DNA of 64,000 bases, from NCBI GenBank assembly GCA_020746875.1, contig JAGTJL010000004.1:2480001-2544000 (forward strand), in the 5' to 3' direction. This DNA comes from Rhexocercosporidium sp. MPI-PUGE-AT-0058 (taxonomy: Eukaryota > Ascomycota > Leotiomycetes > Helotiales). The position numbers were made by a program, and so were the translations under genes. The notes under the pieces were generated by a model that worked only from the letters and a program-made list of their open reading frames with translations, made no database searches and had not been told where the DNA came from. Shown piece by piece: positions 23,126 to 35,494 of the stretch; the stretch's first letter is position 1; each line of letters begins with the position of its first letter.

Positions 23126-23667
23126 TCAAGCCCAGCTCAACCAGAGAGAATTATCCCCACCACTCCATCTGTCGATGCATCCTCTACCTGCACCAACAAA
23201 AATGAGAAGAAGAAGAACGATCGCTGGATACCGCGCACCTGATTCAAGCTCTTCCCAAAGTTTCCACTGGAGCTCCGCCTGGCCATTTGGAAGATCTGCG
23301 TGGATATTCGTAAGGCTCAATGCGTCTTCATATCTGACAACCCTTCTGGACTTCCACTCAAGCACACTACTCCAGTCCTGGGTCCTATTTGCAGGAGTCT
23401 GAGATCCAGGCCCTCGCCAGTATCAACTCCCAGCTTACCAACAACCTCCGCGGCGGAAACAAAGTTCACTTCAACTTCCAGAAGGATGAGCTTGCTTTTC
23501 CTTGTACAAAAACCACCACCGAGTTCTTTGGGGCAGACTTCCGACGAACCCGGCAGCAGATTACTGACGAATCCAAGCCATCGAAGTGGAAGCTCACGTA
23601 TTTGATTGTTAGGATATCTTGCTGGTATAATAAACTCAGCCTGGAATTGTTCGATCATTGTGAATAA
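23126..23667 (+). pseudogene. 2EXR-domain pseudogene
   Basis: The translation shows the domain hallmark FKLFPKFPLELRLAIWKIC starting at 23243, but a TGA at 23240-23242 immediately precedes it in the same frame. The reading frame changes by one base near 23392: before it the frame reads TPVLGPIC, and after it ESEIQALASINSQL and VHFNFQKDELAF, which match the second conserved block. There is thus one nonsense codon and one single-base deletion. Sequence past 23667 has decayed further. A probable small 5' exon lies upstream (about 22977-23042). 2EXR function is unknown. Confidence 0.7.
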
Positions 23668-25755
23668 CCAATAAACATCATCATTTCTAGCCACGGAGGA
23701 CCTCTTCCATATCGTGACGAGTACGACTTTCGGAAAATCAACCGCCCAAATATCACTAGTATTACAGAAAACTCTTCCTATAACGGAAAAACAACAACAA
23801 GTTGTTCAAGGTATCGCTATCCCCCCAGTGGAGGCCGTTATACCCGTCGTTGAAGCTCTCACGTGAGAGGTAACTGAGGAAAAACTGGTCTGTAAGATTA
23901 CGTACTTTAGACATGCATCCCACAAGACTGTACTAACATGAAATAGTTTGTCCTGGGAAATGGTCTCGCCGGCCAAGGCGAACCTCTACGCCTGGAGCGC
24001 CCAAGACCACCGAAGAGTCTGCTGTTGCTGCAATAATTTCAAACGCCATTTCGAGCATCGAGGAAGCCGCCCAAAACGACGATGAGGACAGGAAGGGGGG
24101 TAGGGACTTATAATTTCCTTCCTACTCGCACTCGTGCCTCACTCTGCCGCTAACTACTGAAATATTTTCAAGAAAGAGCGCGTTGTATACTCCGAGTCAC
24201 GCCTCTTTGACTAACTGTGGTGTGACTAGTCTTCCTCGAGAGAACTGTACAAGGTTTGATTGAGCTCCCAAATTGAAACCCCTGCAAGCAGTGTAGATCA
24301 AGGAAGGGGCTATTGGAACCTTTCGATGGCATCCCTAGGCTCTCCATCTGTTATGCTCAATCGTAGATGAGTTGATATCCCCAGTAGACTACCTAATTCA
24401 TCAAGTCTGCTCACGGCTTGATCTGCTTCAAATGAGATTTGACTCACAAGTTTGGACTTGAATTTGGTCCAAAGTTATGTCTGCAGTTGTCGGAGCCTTA
24501 CACTCAGCGTATCGTCCAAGTTAATTATGATGAAGTCATTGTGCCTCCATGTACGAGTCTTAGCCTTGATGTGTTTTGACTTTCCTACCTCGGGCGAAAA
24601 AAGCCTAGAGCTTTGGATCCCCTAGCGATGCCCCCGTACGATGTGAGCAGCGATAGTCATAACTAGTCGGAAAACGTGATTTGCAAGCGAACAGGTTAAA
24701 TTAAGTTTATAAAAGAGATTCCGGTTCTGCATTTAGTTAGGAACTAGCCTGTCAGTGGGTATGCCTAAAGAGCTATTGTGTCTATCTATCAAATTAAGAG
24801 AATTGGAACCCGGCCTCATTGGCCTGGTGGTATGCGTTTGCGTTCTAGCTTCACAGCTATTTCTTAGTTCCAGCTAGATGTGTGGGACTGCTACGTTCGG
24901 CTGCTGCTACTGCCTCCAATACGTGGACGCCGCCATCGCTGAGATTTCGTCCTTAGTTGGTGGAATCTCTCTACTTGTAGCAGGCTACTGTAGATAGCGC
25001 AGACTCCCTCTATCTTGTGTACTACAGATGATCTGCCACTCAGGGAAACTTCAGTAGGTTGTATTACTCTATCGATGCTCTATATCATCGTATTAATACT
25101 AGTGGAAGTCAATAGAGCTTTTGCAACCTCTACGATACGAGATTATTGCTCTACTTGACTTTCCGGGTTTACGAGTGCCGATTGTTTTGCACAGACCAGA
25201 TGGCTGGGTTTCCCCAAACATTATTGTGCGTAGGCCACGCTCAAATCGTTGATAATTGTTGCACAGAGCAGCGATGGAGTTTAGTGCTTTGGCCTAAGCA
25301 AAATAATGTTAGGAGAAAACCTGGCCCAAGGGGAAACAATCGGCCGTTTCCGAGACTTTTGTCAAGAATCCCCGCCAATGCCATCGCCGCGCTTAGAATG
25401 AGGAGTCATACAGTACTTTTTAGCTTCTAAAGTGTTTCGCCCCTTAAACTTTCTCTCTACCAGACCTGCAGAAGCCCTCCAACTCTAGTCCGATTCAGTT
25501 CTTCCTGTAACCTTGGTTCTTGTCAACACCTAAACGTACTAATCCTCTTGACTTTGTGACTTACCGTTACAGACCGGCTGTTAATTTCTTTGAGACTTCT
25601 TAGTTTTTCAAATAAAGTCAAAGTGTTTCTCTCTTCTTGCTAGGCATACAACACCTCGTTTTCAAATACATTGACCGAAATGAACAGTAATTCCTCCGTT
25701 TATAGAAGAACATCAAACCACCAACATCTCTTGTCCATCATCACACCAATCAAAC
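23668..25755. other. intergenic
   Basis: The first 450 bases may contain decayed 3' sequence of the 2EXR relic. The rest shows no supported gene. Confidence 0.45.
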
Positions 25756-26207
25756 ATGTATTTTTACTACAAACCTTGTTCATCAGCCCAGCTAGGCAAT
25801 GGAGGTAAGTAATACAATGTTGCCTTCCGTAATTTATGACACTAATAAGTAAGGCGAATGTCATGGTTCCTACAGCTACTTTTCTGGGGTCTGCACTCGT
25901 AAGTATCTACTATAGAGCCTCATATACTTGTATTAACTATAAATAGCTGATGTGTCATCTCATACAAACAGGTGCTGTACAGGTTCTGGCAACCGTGGTG
26001 GTATGTTAGCCTAATAGTATTACCTTGCATAGCTAAAATTAAATCAGATCAGTGTTAAAAACCAAGACCAGGAACATGCAAGGCTGGATTTGTTTGCACT
26101 AGTAAGGAACCTCCTTGGTACATAATTTTGAGAAACTAACAGCGTTAGCCAGAGAGAAGAAGGATCCTTGTGGGAACTGTACTTACTTAAACAGTAATGG
26201 AAAATGA
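25756..26207 (+). CDS. 78-aa cysteine-rich protein from five micro-exons
   Basis: The exons are 25756-25804, 25854-25898, 25947-26000, 26072-26101 and 26149-26207 (49, 45, 54, 30 and 59 nt), separated by introns of 47-71 nt. All introns have GT-AG ends, and several have clear branch points (TTAACTAT, AACTAAC). Joining them gives one frame ending at TGA 26205. The product has nine cysteines: KPC, GEC, GVC, the pair in NRCCTGSGNRGG, then GTCKAGFVC and DPCGNC. This looks like a disulfide-rich mini-protein. No classical signal peptide follows ATG 25756, so an upstream exon may be missing, or secretion may be unconventional. No known family is recognised. The consistent phase across four introns is the main evidence. 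The acceptor of intron 1 (GTAAG) and that of intron 3 (GACCAG) are the weakest points. Confidence 0.6.
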
Positions 26208-26501
26208 GCCTGAAGTCAGGCTTTTCGTTTCAAAATTGATTGCCTAATGCTAGTATACAGAGTCTCATAATTTCAATTCAAGGACAATTATCCGTTCACC
26301 ACAGCATCGTGCTTCATCCCGTTTTTATCTTTATACTTAGAGTCTTTGCGAAGAGTATTTGATCTCTAGGAGTGCAATAATTGGAGCTTTCGGCCTTCGA
26401 TGCGTGCTAATCGACGAGCTGGCAAGACAGGGATATTAGGCCTGGGAGCTAACGAAGGATCGTAGAGGAGATCCTGCAGTCATTAGAATCTGAAGATATG
26501 T

Positions 26502-27119
26502 TTAATTGCCGATGGGACTTACGAGCATCTTCTGGAACTTCTTGAAGGTCGAAAACCCTGTCACCAGACCTCTGGAGCCTTTTGGGCCATTTGTGTTCTG
26601 AAAGAAGTATGGCTGAAGTCTATTCCAAGCCCTCGGGATTCGGTGAGAAAGTAAGACCACGAGATGCTCAGGACTTCCCAGAGTCTTTATAATTGCGCTC
26701 GAGAGATAGCGATCCTCCATCCTGATATTCTGTACACCAAGAGTCAAGATCTTCTTGAGATCTAGATGCCTAGGCTTAAGACTGTCATCTTCTGCCTAGC
26801 CAAGATCCACAAACTGATAGACGGCGTCGCAACCATCGAAGACCAGGGCATCGGTGGCGGGATTGAGATAGACGGGGCTGTCCATCTTCAGTCGCTCTGC
26901 AAAGACAGCATCGTAGAACTCCTTGGCAAAGGCTCGACTTTCTCGGTTTATTTTGAGTTGGTAGGGGATACGGTAGGATGCGACTACGGTGGTATCATCA
27001 AAAGCCCCCGGGGTTGAAATGGATATATGGATCATCTGCGGCTTATTATCAACGTAGCTAGCTCGCCAGATCATTCCTTATAGCTCTAGTAGTAGTTTGG
27101 GGAACAGCGACAAAGCTCT
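26502..27119 (-). pseudogene. 2EXR-domain pseudogene with two in-frame stops
   Basis: One minus-strand frame reads SLFPKLLLEL, then TAA (27080-27078), then GMIWRASYVDN, which is the 2EXR hallmark broken by a stop. It continues through the second block (KINRESRAFAKEFYDAVF, VYLNPATDALVF) to a TAG at 26798-26796 after QFVDLG. After that it stays open to 26502 with plausible family sequence (LGSPEHLVVLL). There is no frameshift over about 200 codons. The relic is therefore young, or only its stops have been hit. Upstream protein-like sequence (to 27579) is in other frames and is not assigned. Confidence 0.7.
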
Positions 27120-28144
27120 TCTTTCTGTAGATGGTGCGATGTCAGACTTCATTGGAGGGTAGAGAGGAGAGGATGTCGGACATGATGACGGAGCGAGAAG
27201 ATTGTGATTCGAGGATGGCGTTATGGAGATTATGGGTCTGGGGAGCAGACGTCGCGTCGCAGGAGAGCGACTCACAGTTGAAGTCTGTTAGACGTTCCTC
27301 AATCAATTCAGACTGGTATTGAAGGTGGGTGGATCTTTGTTGAAGAAGACTGAAGTGTGGATCAGCTGCGCGGCTTAATCCCGAGATCGCAGAGTGGCGG
27401 GCACTCCTGTGGAGAAGGATTGTCCTCGTCTGTTGGAGTAGACTTCGAAGTCGCACCTTTAAACAAAGAGGCAGCTCGAGGAACATGACTAAGCGCAGCA
27501 ACAGCCTGCGACATTTAATCATGAGATCATACTGAACAGCAATCTTTGAAGGCATAACTCGAGGCACTTGGGACTTCATCGGGCCTAAGTATATTGCAAC
27601 CCAAGCGTTGATAGACTCTTTAACACGAGTTGGTCTATATTATCAAAACTGAGTTGTTCTATTTAAAGTGACAGGGAGTTGTAGACCAGAAGCCTTCAGC
27701 AATGAGCCGCTTGAACGTCAATATTTCTCTATGCAACTGATACAGCTGCCGAGCTGTTTTCAGCGTTAAATTACACTCAAAAATTGCCATCCATAATATT
27801 TGAAGAGTGAGTGCCACGTATCGGGGTAAGAAAAGTTCATTTAAAGTGCAGGTCGTGGTTTGGACATTGTATTGCGCAACTCAAACATGTTATCTCATGA
27901 TCTTCTAGTCAGAAAACCCCATTGTAACCACATTCTCCTCTGCAACCCATATCGTGTCCGCTTAGCAAATGTCTACTAGATGTAAAGGCATAAGTTTCCC
28001 GTAAAAGACAATCAAAGCCTGGAAGATCTGATGCCTCTTTCTGTAGTTCGCGACTCGAGATTCCATATTAATCCAGCAAATGAAACCTATGCCCGTGTCT
28101 CCTCGTATCTCCACCAGCTTGCTACAGCGATGCACATGCCCAGA
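27120..28144. other. intergenic
   Basis: The left part may contain N-terminal remains of the minus-strand 2EXR relic. No independent gene is supported. Confidence 0.4.
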
Positions 28145-29022
28145 TCACGTAGAGAGCTTGTCCTAAGTTTATCAGTAACAAGTCTGTCAAATTATACCCA
28201 AGGATGACTTACAAGCTTGGTCTGCAGCTGCTCATAAGTCAGAGCTAAGACCTGAGGGCACGGATAAAGCTCTCCCTGGACGTTGATGTGACCATTGCCA
28301 CATGTCCAGAACTCCTCGATCCAAGCCGCATTCTGCGCATCCATACCAGCATCCCTTTCAGATTTGCGCACAAGGATGACGTGCGATGGCTCGCCGAGAA
28401 GCCTCAGGCTTCGAGCGTTCAATCTGCTCTCGGAAGCCATATCTTGAATTGACAAGGCAAGTAACTTTCTACCAGGTGGAAATGCAATGCGGGAATGGAC
28501 ACCATAGATGCCGGAACTCGGATTGAAGAAGTACGTCAAAGCCACATAGCCGTCCTTGAAGTCGAAAGAGATAGCATCACGCTCAAAATTGAAGTAGATA
28601 CCGTCTCCAGTCGACCACTTGGCGAAAGCGACCTCATATTCTGGGAGAGCGACACGACGCGACTCAGTGCAAACATGAAGTAAGGCTGGAGGCTTCGTGA
28701 AGTTGACTACTTCCCCAATGTAGCGATGAGCGGATGGGTTCAATCCAATCTTGACGAGTTGGGGAACCCTTGCAGCCTCCTTCCAAACCATGTTTCGTAA
28801 CTCCAAGGGAAGCTTTGGAAACACTTTGAACTCTCCTCGCTCACTTAACGGAGCTGTCGTGCCATCCGAGACAGCACCTGGTTTTTCCATTGAGTGCTGA
28901 TCCTTCGATGCCTTTCCCATGAAAACTATCCCGTTGGCTTGGTTGTTGGATATGGGCGCCGCCCTGGCGGACTTCTTCCTATCTATAACTTCGTATTCGT
29001 GCTCGCGGAGCTGGGGATACAT
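28145..29022 (-). CDS. 2EXR-domain protein
   Basis: Two exons (29022-28213, 28162-28145) give 275 residues; the last exon adds only DKLST. The intron has a GTAAGT donor, a TTACTGATAA branch and a TTAG acceptor. The domain begins with FKVFPKLPLELRNMVWKEA (around residue 65). It continues with the second block HVCTESRRVALPEYEVAF and then IYFNFERDAISF, and is complete and uninterrupted. The N-terminus is charged and without recognisable motifs. 2EXR proteins are fungal, often highly multiplied, and of unknown function. The first motif has helix-forming character resembling the start of F-box-like domains, but that is only a resemblance. This is one of the intact members of the island. Confidence 0.85.
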
Positions 29023-30328
29023 GATTGGGCTGGAGGGGTGTGGTCGTATGAGCTATATTGAAGATATTCTCAAAGCGGCTGTCTGGTGTTGTTGATGAAA
29101 GACGCGTGAGTTTTGTTACCGAAGAGAAGTTGAAAGGATACGTTGGTTGTCAATGAATGAGGGAAGGAACTGGAGAAGGGCCTAGGCAGCGATGGGCGGC
29201 GAAGAGCGGCAGAATTTTGCGGAATGCAGTTTTCGCTTAAATTTCCCGTTTCGGTCTAGAATGTCAATACACTGTAGCATTCAAAACTGCGAAGAATATG
29301 CTGAAGCTGCTGGTAAGTGATATTTCTGATAGGAGTATCCATGTACTGACGTTCATTTATGAGGAGATTGAAAAGGAGAACATCGCTGAAGAAGTTCGTC
29401 GTCTCAACGAGGCCCTGGCTGTTCGTGATCTTCGGGTCTCGACTACCGCTCAGTCTAGAACAACTGCGCGCCGAATACCCAGTACTGCAAGGTGAAGACC
29501 GATATTGATGCCACCAAAATACCCAGAAGATTCTTCTCGAAACTCTCGCGGATAAGGATACTAATGTTGGATGCGCTAGATATTGGTTAGCAGCGACTGG
29601 TCTTTTATTTTGAGGGGCCATCTGGGATTTGGAGCGCAGGAGATTTCACTTTAAATAGGACATGAATGCTAGGATGGATGAGAGATCCAGTATTTAAGTT
29701 TCTATGTCCTCTGGGTACTGCGCGCAAGTTTCCGCATTTCGGTATGGTTTGTTTCCCGCTGAGGAGCCCTATCAGGAGAAGCAAGAAAAGTCCTAGAAGA
29801 AATTGAAGTACCTTTGAAAGTATTCCACTTTATAGCAGATCATGCTAGAGAGGTGAGCTTTCGGAGTCGTGGCGGCTTGCTAGTACCCTGGCTCCATCGT
29901 CTCCCAGTAAATGCACGTGATGAACACGGCCCCACTTTCGTCAAATTAGGACTCTGAGTAAACAAAGGGCTGTTGTCCTCTCGACGAATTCACTTTTCGC
30001 GAGCAGCTTTGATAATAGGGCGGGCTGTCCCGCCTCCTGGCCCGCCACAATAGGAAGATTTCCCGACAAGAGCATATGTTCCTCTCTCTTCCTACTTGCC
30101 CTGCCACACATAACTTGCACCACACATCGTTTGCAAATCTCGTCTTTACAACGGTATGCATGGCCCGACGAAGCATCTGAGACTCAGATTTGACGACGAA
30201 TTTGACGTAGGAAAGGTGGCTCCACGCTAATCTAACCTTGTACTGAAAAATCGCAGGACTACCCAGAATCAATCAACGGCCAAAAAGACACATCAACTGC
30301 ATCAACCCCTGCTCCACGACCCTTCGCT
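29023..30328. other. intergenic
   Basis: A short frame at 29298 can be spliced in phase to give a 48-codon product with EIEKENIAEEVRRLNEAL, possibly a relic of a longer gene. Nothing else is supported. The right end should hold the promoter of the 30329 gene. Confidence 0.4.
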
Positions 30329-31423
30329 ATGTCAAGAAGGTCAAAGAGAAGAAATCGCCAACGTATGCGTGAGGCGCGTGCTGAAGCTGCTTCTAGAGCT
30401 GCGATGGGCGAGGCCGATGAAGGCGCAAACGTTGTCGCACCAATTGGTCCCCAATACGGCGAGGATGATCCCATCGGCTTCCGAACCATCGAAGACGGCT
30501 ATGTCCCCTTAGTAGACTTCCCTCGTTTTCCCAAGCTCCCACTCGAACTCCGCCGTGAGGTCTGGCACCGCGTCCTCCCCGAGCCTCAAAGCATCTATAT
30601 CACTAGCAACGGCCACGCGCAATACATCGTCGTCGCAAACGCCCGAATCCAAACCTGGGTCTACCGGCCTGAAGTCTCCTACAAAGTCCCTGTCCTTCTC
30701 AGCGTCTGTCTCGAGACCCGCCAAGAAGTCATGATCTATCATCGTCCCTCTTTCGCAGCCAATTTTGGAGGCGTTCCCGTCTACTACAATCCCAAGACCG
30801 ACTTACTTCACTTCGATAACCCCGAGGCTCTTCTTCACTTCTACGGCGGTTCGGCTCCCAACTACCTCCCTCGCAGTCTCACGAGTGGCTTCCGGTGGAA
30901 CATGAAAGACTTTCATACTACTGTTACTCAAGTTGCTGTTGGCAAGGTCGAGGCGAGTGAGGGCATGATTGGCGCCATGTTCAATCAGATGAAGGGTCTC
31001 AAGGTTGTCTTGATCGAGAACCAGATCTTGCGCCCCGAGGGAGAGACTATCATGAAGGAGTTCTGCGATGGCGTCAGAGAACTCGAGTTGGGTTGGGAGG
31101 ATTACACCGTTGAGCGCACTGACGGAAATAGGGTCAAGTTCAAGTTCGTTCGCTCGCCCGAGTTCAAGCAGGCTATTGTGGGCTGGAAGGTACGTTTACC
31201 AACATCTGGGAAGAAGTTGGCGGATGAAAGACTAATCTTTTGATAGGGCCGCATCATCTCCGAGGAAGAAGAAGCCGCTACACTAGCTGAGGAGGCAGAG
31301 GCCAAGCTGATGCAGGAAAATGCTGCTGCTCAGCAACAAGGAAAACAACCAGCTGCGGCCAACCCACCAAATGCGCAAGCTAATAGTGCTGGCCACAATG
31401 GTCAGATCGCCCAAGGATCTTAA
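30329..31423 (+). CDS. 2EXR-domain protein
   Basis: Two exons (30329-31189, 31247-31423) give 345 residues. The start GCTATGTC opens a strongly basic N-terminus (SRRSKRRNRQRMREARAE), which could be nuclear-directing or nucleic-acid-binding. The domain starts with FPRFPKLPLELRREVWHRVL near residue 64, with the second block LLSVCLETRQEVMIYHRPSF and VYYNPKTDLLHF. The second exon encodes an Ala/Glu/Gln-rich tail (EEEEAATLAEEAEAKL) likely to be helical. There are no interruptions. The function of the domain is unknown. It is among the best-preserved copies here and has high third-position C content, which suggests a functional, expressed gene. Confidence 0.87.
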
Positions 31424-33648
31424 GGTTGTTGGCTTTCTCAACAGCGTCGTTCACTGGCTATCCTAAAGAACAGTGATTGGAAGGCAGGATAATGACATGG
31501 GTAACGATTACTTGAGATTGTCTTTCGCTGGGGGTTTGGTGGTAGATCCGGATAGATCTCGCGGGGGTGGGGGAAGATGGAGTTGATATCTCTCACGACT
31601 TTCGTTAAATTTCTACGTCTTTGTAAGAGATGAAGGGAATTTGAGAAGATGTGTAACCCTTAGTCCTGCACTTCAGGTAGCCGGTATTGAAACATAAAAA
31701 TGCACAATGTCTTTGACCCATTTTTGCTCTTGTGGCATTTCCAGTGCTTCTGAGCTACCTTAAGCAATGATGATCCTTTTTACGGTCAATGCCACTGATG
31801 ACTATGTTCTGTGACGTACATGGATAACTAGATCTCTTTGTACTAATTCTAGATTGCTTCCTCAAACAAGCTTTTCTATATCATCCAAGACTAGGAGTCT
31901 TCCACGACACGTGACTTCCATAATTCAGACATCCTACCTAAAGCAAAGCTAATTTCTAACAAAGAATGCTAAGATCATTTTGCGATACTGAAATGTGAGT
32001 CAGGGCGTTTTAGAGTCTGCTCCGGCTATTAAATTTACCCATTTGGGCCGGAATGTCTGTTGTCCGAAAGTTCTTTCCCCAACCAAGGCCAATCTTCTAT
32101 CTGGAATGCACGCTTGCGCCTGCATTAAGAACACCTCTTCTTCCTTTCTGACATGATGAAAAATTCCATCAACTCTATCTTCTAAACTGCAGTTCTGACT
32201 CTAGATATCAACCTTTGGTAACCTTTTTCGAAGTTCACTGTCCCAAGCTCATGTATTCCTTTCTTCCGCGTCACTGAACTGGACAAACCCTGCCTTTGCA
32301 CCTATCCTACATCATCTAAAGGCAGCAAAGATACTACATCTAGTGTGTACAGCAGTTATCAAGAACTTGCCTAAATACACTGGGGGTGATTCAGCCAACT
32401 ACGCCACATTGAAAGGCGGCGCCCACAAAAATCCTTGAAATTGTCTCCTTTTCCCCTCGGTCTCCAACCACATGCAGCACCAGTCCATCCGCTACATCAC
32501 TAGCAGTACCGACTTCAAAGCTCTCATGGCTCCATGATATTAATGATCCATCCCGTATCGTTCTTAGATTACCAGTGATCCTCGTTCGCAGGCCCTCAAT
32601 TGGCTTGTTTCTTCTAATCTATGGTTGATTCTGCCATTTCAGCCTGCGAGAAATAATCCATTACCACCCTGCTCACAACATCCTGCGCCGGAATCTGTGA
32701 GTCAAAGAATTTACACCTCGAAAATCTGTCAATCTTTCGGGGTCTCTCGGGATGTTATCTCCATAGAACTTTGTTCCGTACAGACGCGTTGCTAACCCAT
32801 CAGTCCCAGGTTGCTTCTTCAGGCAATCACCTGCCTTATTGTCACCTCGCGCTCTTAGCTATACCTAACAAGAGTGTATAAGACATGATCCTGGTTCCGT
32901 TCCGCTCTAATTCCATTTCTTCGGAAAAATAGCTCAAACAGTTGCTTTGCGAAACATGAATACCCTATACCTCAACGCAAGTACTCCGGGCTGCACCAGC
33001 CAGCATCCAGCTCCATCATATTACACCAGGCAACAAAATTACGTCGCAGTGGCCAGAAAATTAAAACAAAGTATCCTACCCGAGCATTCAGACGACACCT
33101 CGTCACCTCTTGCGAATTTCAACAGATCCAAAAATACCAAGAAACGTGGACCTTTGCACCATAGCGCAACGGAAGCCTTCTGAATCTGCCACCACATTAG
33201 AAAAAGATGGACATCGGATATCATTAGAATATCGCGCTGCAAATAATTTCTTGGATGATCTCCATGTTGTCGCGCGTTTCGATACGAGAGCGTAACTCTG
33301 TATGATGGAAGATCCAAAATCGTGATGGTGCTATAAGTGTATGCGTTCTCTCTGTCGTGAGTGTGGATCGCCCTAGTGTTTTTGTAAGGTAGCGTACTGA
33401 CCTTCAAGCGTCCATTTTCTTCGAATGTCCATCGCCAACACGTTCATTCGATAAGCAGTGGGTTCTCAAGCACTCCACTATCTTCAGCTGCTGGTTTGAT
33501 AAGCGACTTCTCAGTTCCTGGATCGGAGACCAGACCAAACGAAAGGAGAAACAATAGGATGAAAAACAAACTCGTCGAGAGCAGCGCTCTCGGCTACCTC
33601 CCACATCACTTCAGATCTCGTCAGAACTTTGGACTACTCTAAAGACCA
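31424..33648. other. intergenic
   Basis: This is the longest gene-free stretch in the 2EXR island. Open frames such as 32956-33183 lack support, and no transposon hallmark is seen. Confidence 0.45.
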
Positions 33649-34538
33649 ATGAAAAGGTCCACGACCACAATCAAGATGGCAACCTCTTCGGACATCTCGA
33701 CCTCGGAGGACAACGCCCTACCTACCTTCCTAAAGTTTCCAAAGCTCCCTTTGGAACTGCGGGATGAGATTTGGGAGTACCACCGGACTCCTAGACTAAT
33801 CGAGATTATCCAGCGAAATTATCCAGCAATGGGCAATCGAGCAGCAGCAAATCCCATCGGTCAACTCCACGAGTCAATTGGATGTTTTGCCACACCCCCA
33901 ATGCTCCTCTCAATCAGCAGAGAATCTCGAGCAGTTGCTCTTCGGAAGTATCATGTAGCATTCGAGCATATCCTTGTATCCCCAGGTAAGCATATTCTTC
34001 TATCTTTTGTCCTTTGCTAGTAGCTGGGGGTTTCCAGTCCATGGAATCAAGAATGGCTGCCGATCTGTGGCATGGATTCAAAGCAGTAAGTGTAAGATGG
34101 TTTTTTGCTGACATTTGAATAGCATACATCGATTTCTCGATCGACGTCCTGGCCTGCTTCAGCATCTCTACCTGGTTATCATTCGCTGCTATTGCCCGAA
34201 TAACCGGGAAAGATCAGATCCAGTTTGATCGGGTCAAGAACCTAGCTCTCCCAGCCCCAACGCCAACCTACGATTCGAGACCACTGATCAACATGGTCAT
34301 TGAGGCTAACAAAGACTTCCCTGCCTTGAAGCAATTAATCATTGTTGAGCCATTGATGTACTGAGCCCAGATCGTTCAGGCTCCGGTTGACCCTCTGGGC
34401 CAACAGCAGATCAAGGACTTGGTAACTCTGCATCGGCAAATCGTCTTCCGGGACATTCACCGGGGAGAGAAGTGGGAGGCAAGCGAGGTCAAGATTGTGA
34501 CGGAAGGCGCATTGATATTGAGATACCTAGATAATTGA
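33649..34538 (+). pseudogene. 2EXR-domain gene with one in-frame TGA
   Basis: Exons 33649-33985 and 34123-34538 are joined by a GT-AG intron of 137 nt. The domain opens with FLKFPKLPLELRDEIWEYH, followed by LSISRESRAVALRKYHVAF. After the intron the frame reads AYIDFSIDVLACFSI, the expected third block. The frame is open except for TGA at 34362-34364 after IIVEPLMY. It then continues for 57 codons (AQIVQAPVDPLGQQQ) to a natural stop at 34538. TGG to TGA, a single G-to-A change, would explain it. The truncated product would still contain the whole 2EXR core, so it may be functional as a shorter protein. Confidence 0.7.
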
Positions 34539-35494
34539 GTAACTCACCTCCTCGAATGCTACTGGCAGTGTATTGTTCTGACCATCAACAGATACATCAA
34601 TGATCCACGCAGATGTGGCTCTGGCCGACCATGGGCCTTCGAGAAGATACAGTTTTGAGGACGAGTGTTTACTGCCGATAGAGAGCAGCAATGGGGAGCA
34701 CGAATGTGACCAGAGTCACCATAAACAGACACTAGGAGAGCCATTGGTACAACATCTGGTTCGAGACAGCAAGTGGCGAGCGCTGCAGATTGCTAAACCA
34801 CAATGGAAGTTATTTTTGCCACTACATCCAGGATATGGTGTTTCGTGAGATCTTGGCGATCTGCTTCCTCTTCATAGTGACATGGCGATTCCTATGGTTG
34901 CTTCTTCAGGGAATCTGTGGAATAATAAGAAGTGATATTTTTGCTGAAATAAATGGGTAGCTCTCGTTGCAGGAAGAGAGAATGAGTTCCCAGCGCTTAT
35001 TTGCATCGTATTTTTTTTTAGAACTTTAAGAAATTGTAAAGAGGAGAGACCTTACATAACATCTTATTCGTACAATATAGGCAAAAATGGCTTGATGATA
35101 CTGCCGTGGATGTGAACTGCTAGCTGCTTTTAACAGTGAGAAGCAAAAAGGAGGGGGGAAGCTCCTCTAATTTGAAGCTATAACTAGCCTTTAGAGGTTA
35201 AGTACGTTTGAGAAGGAACTACCAGGAATCTTGTTATATGTATTACTCGCAAGAAGGCGAATCAATTATTCTTGTGCGATTCTGATAGGGAGGAGTATAC
35301 AAATCACAGAAAAGTCGAAGAGGAGTCGGACAGAAATTGAAGACTCTCAAGATTCAGAAACTTCCCTTGGCCCTAAGCTAATCTGCTCTCTTCCAGAACT
35401 CATGCTCAAGGTTTTTCCTTCCAGTCTGACCTTCAAGGCAGTGTCTCAAGTAGACAAGCTCGAGTGCTGAAAACCAAGGAGAAATCCAAACAGT
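34539..35494. other. intergenic
   Basis: No supported gene is found between the convergent 2EXR copies. Confidence 0.45.

Noticed and set aside
24800..24870. tRNA-like GGCCTGGTGGTATG sequence
   Set aside because: No T-arm B box follows at the required distance and acceptor ends do not pair.
29298..29495. Short gene by splicing GTAAGT near 29313 to an acceptor near 29367
   Set aside because: Gives only 48 residues with no family match; it could be a relic, but the support is thin.
32956..33183. 75-codon ATG frame
   Set aside because: No coding bias, domain or plausible context.
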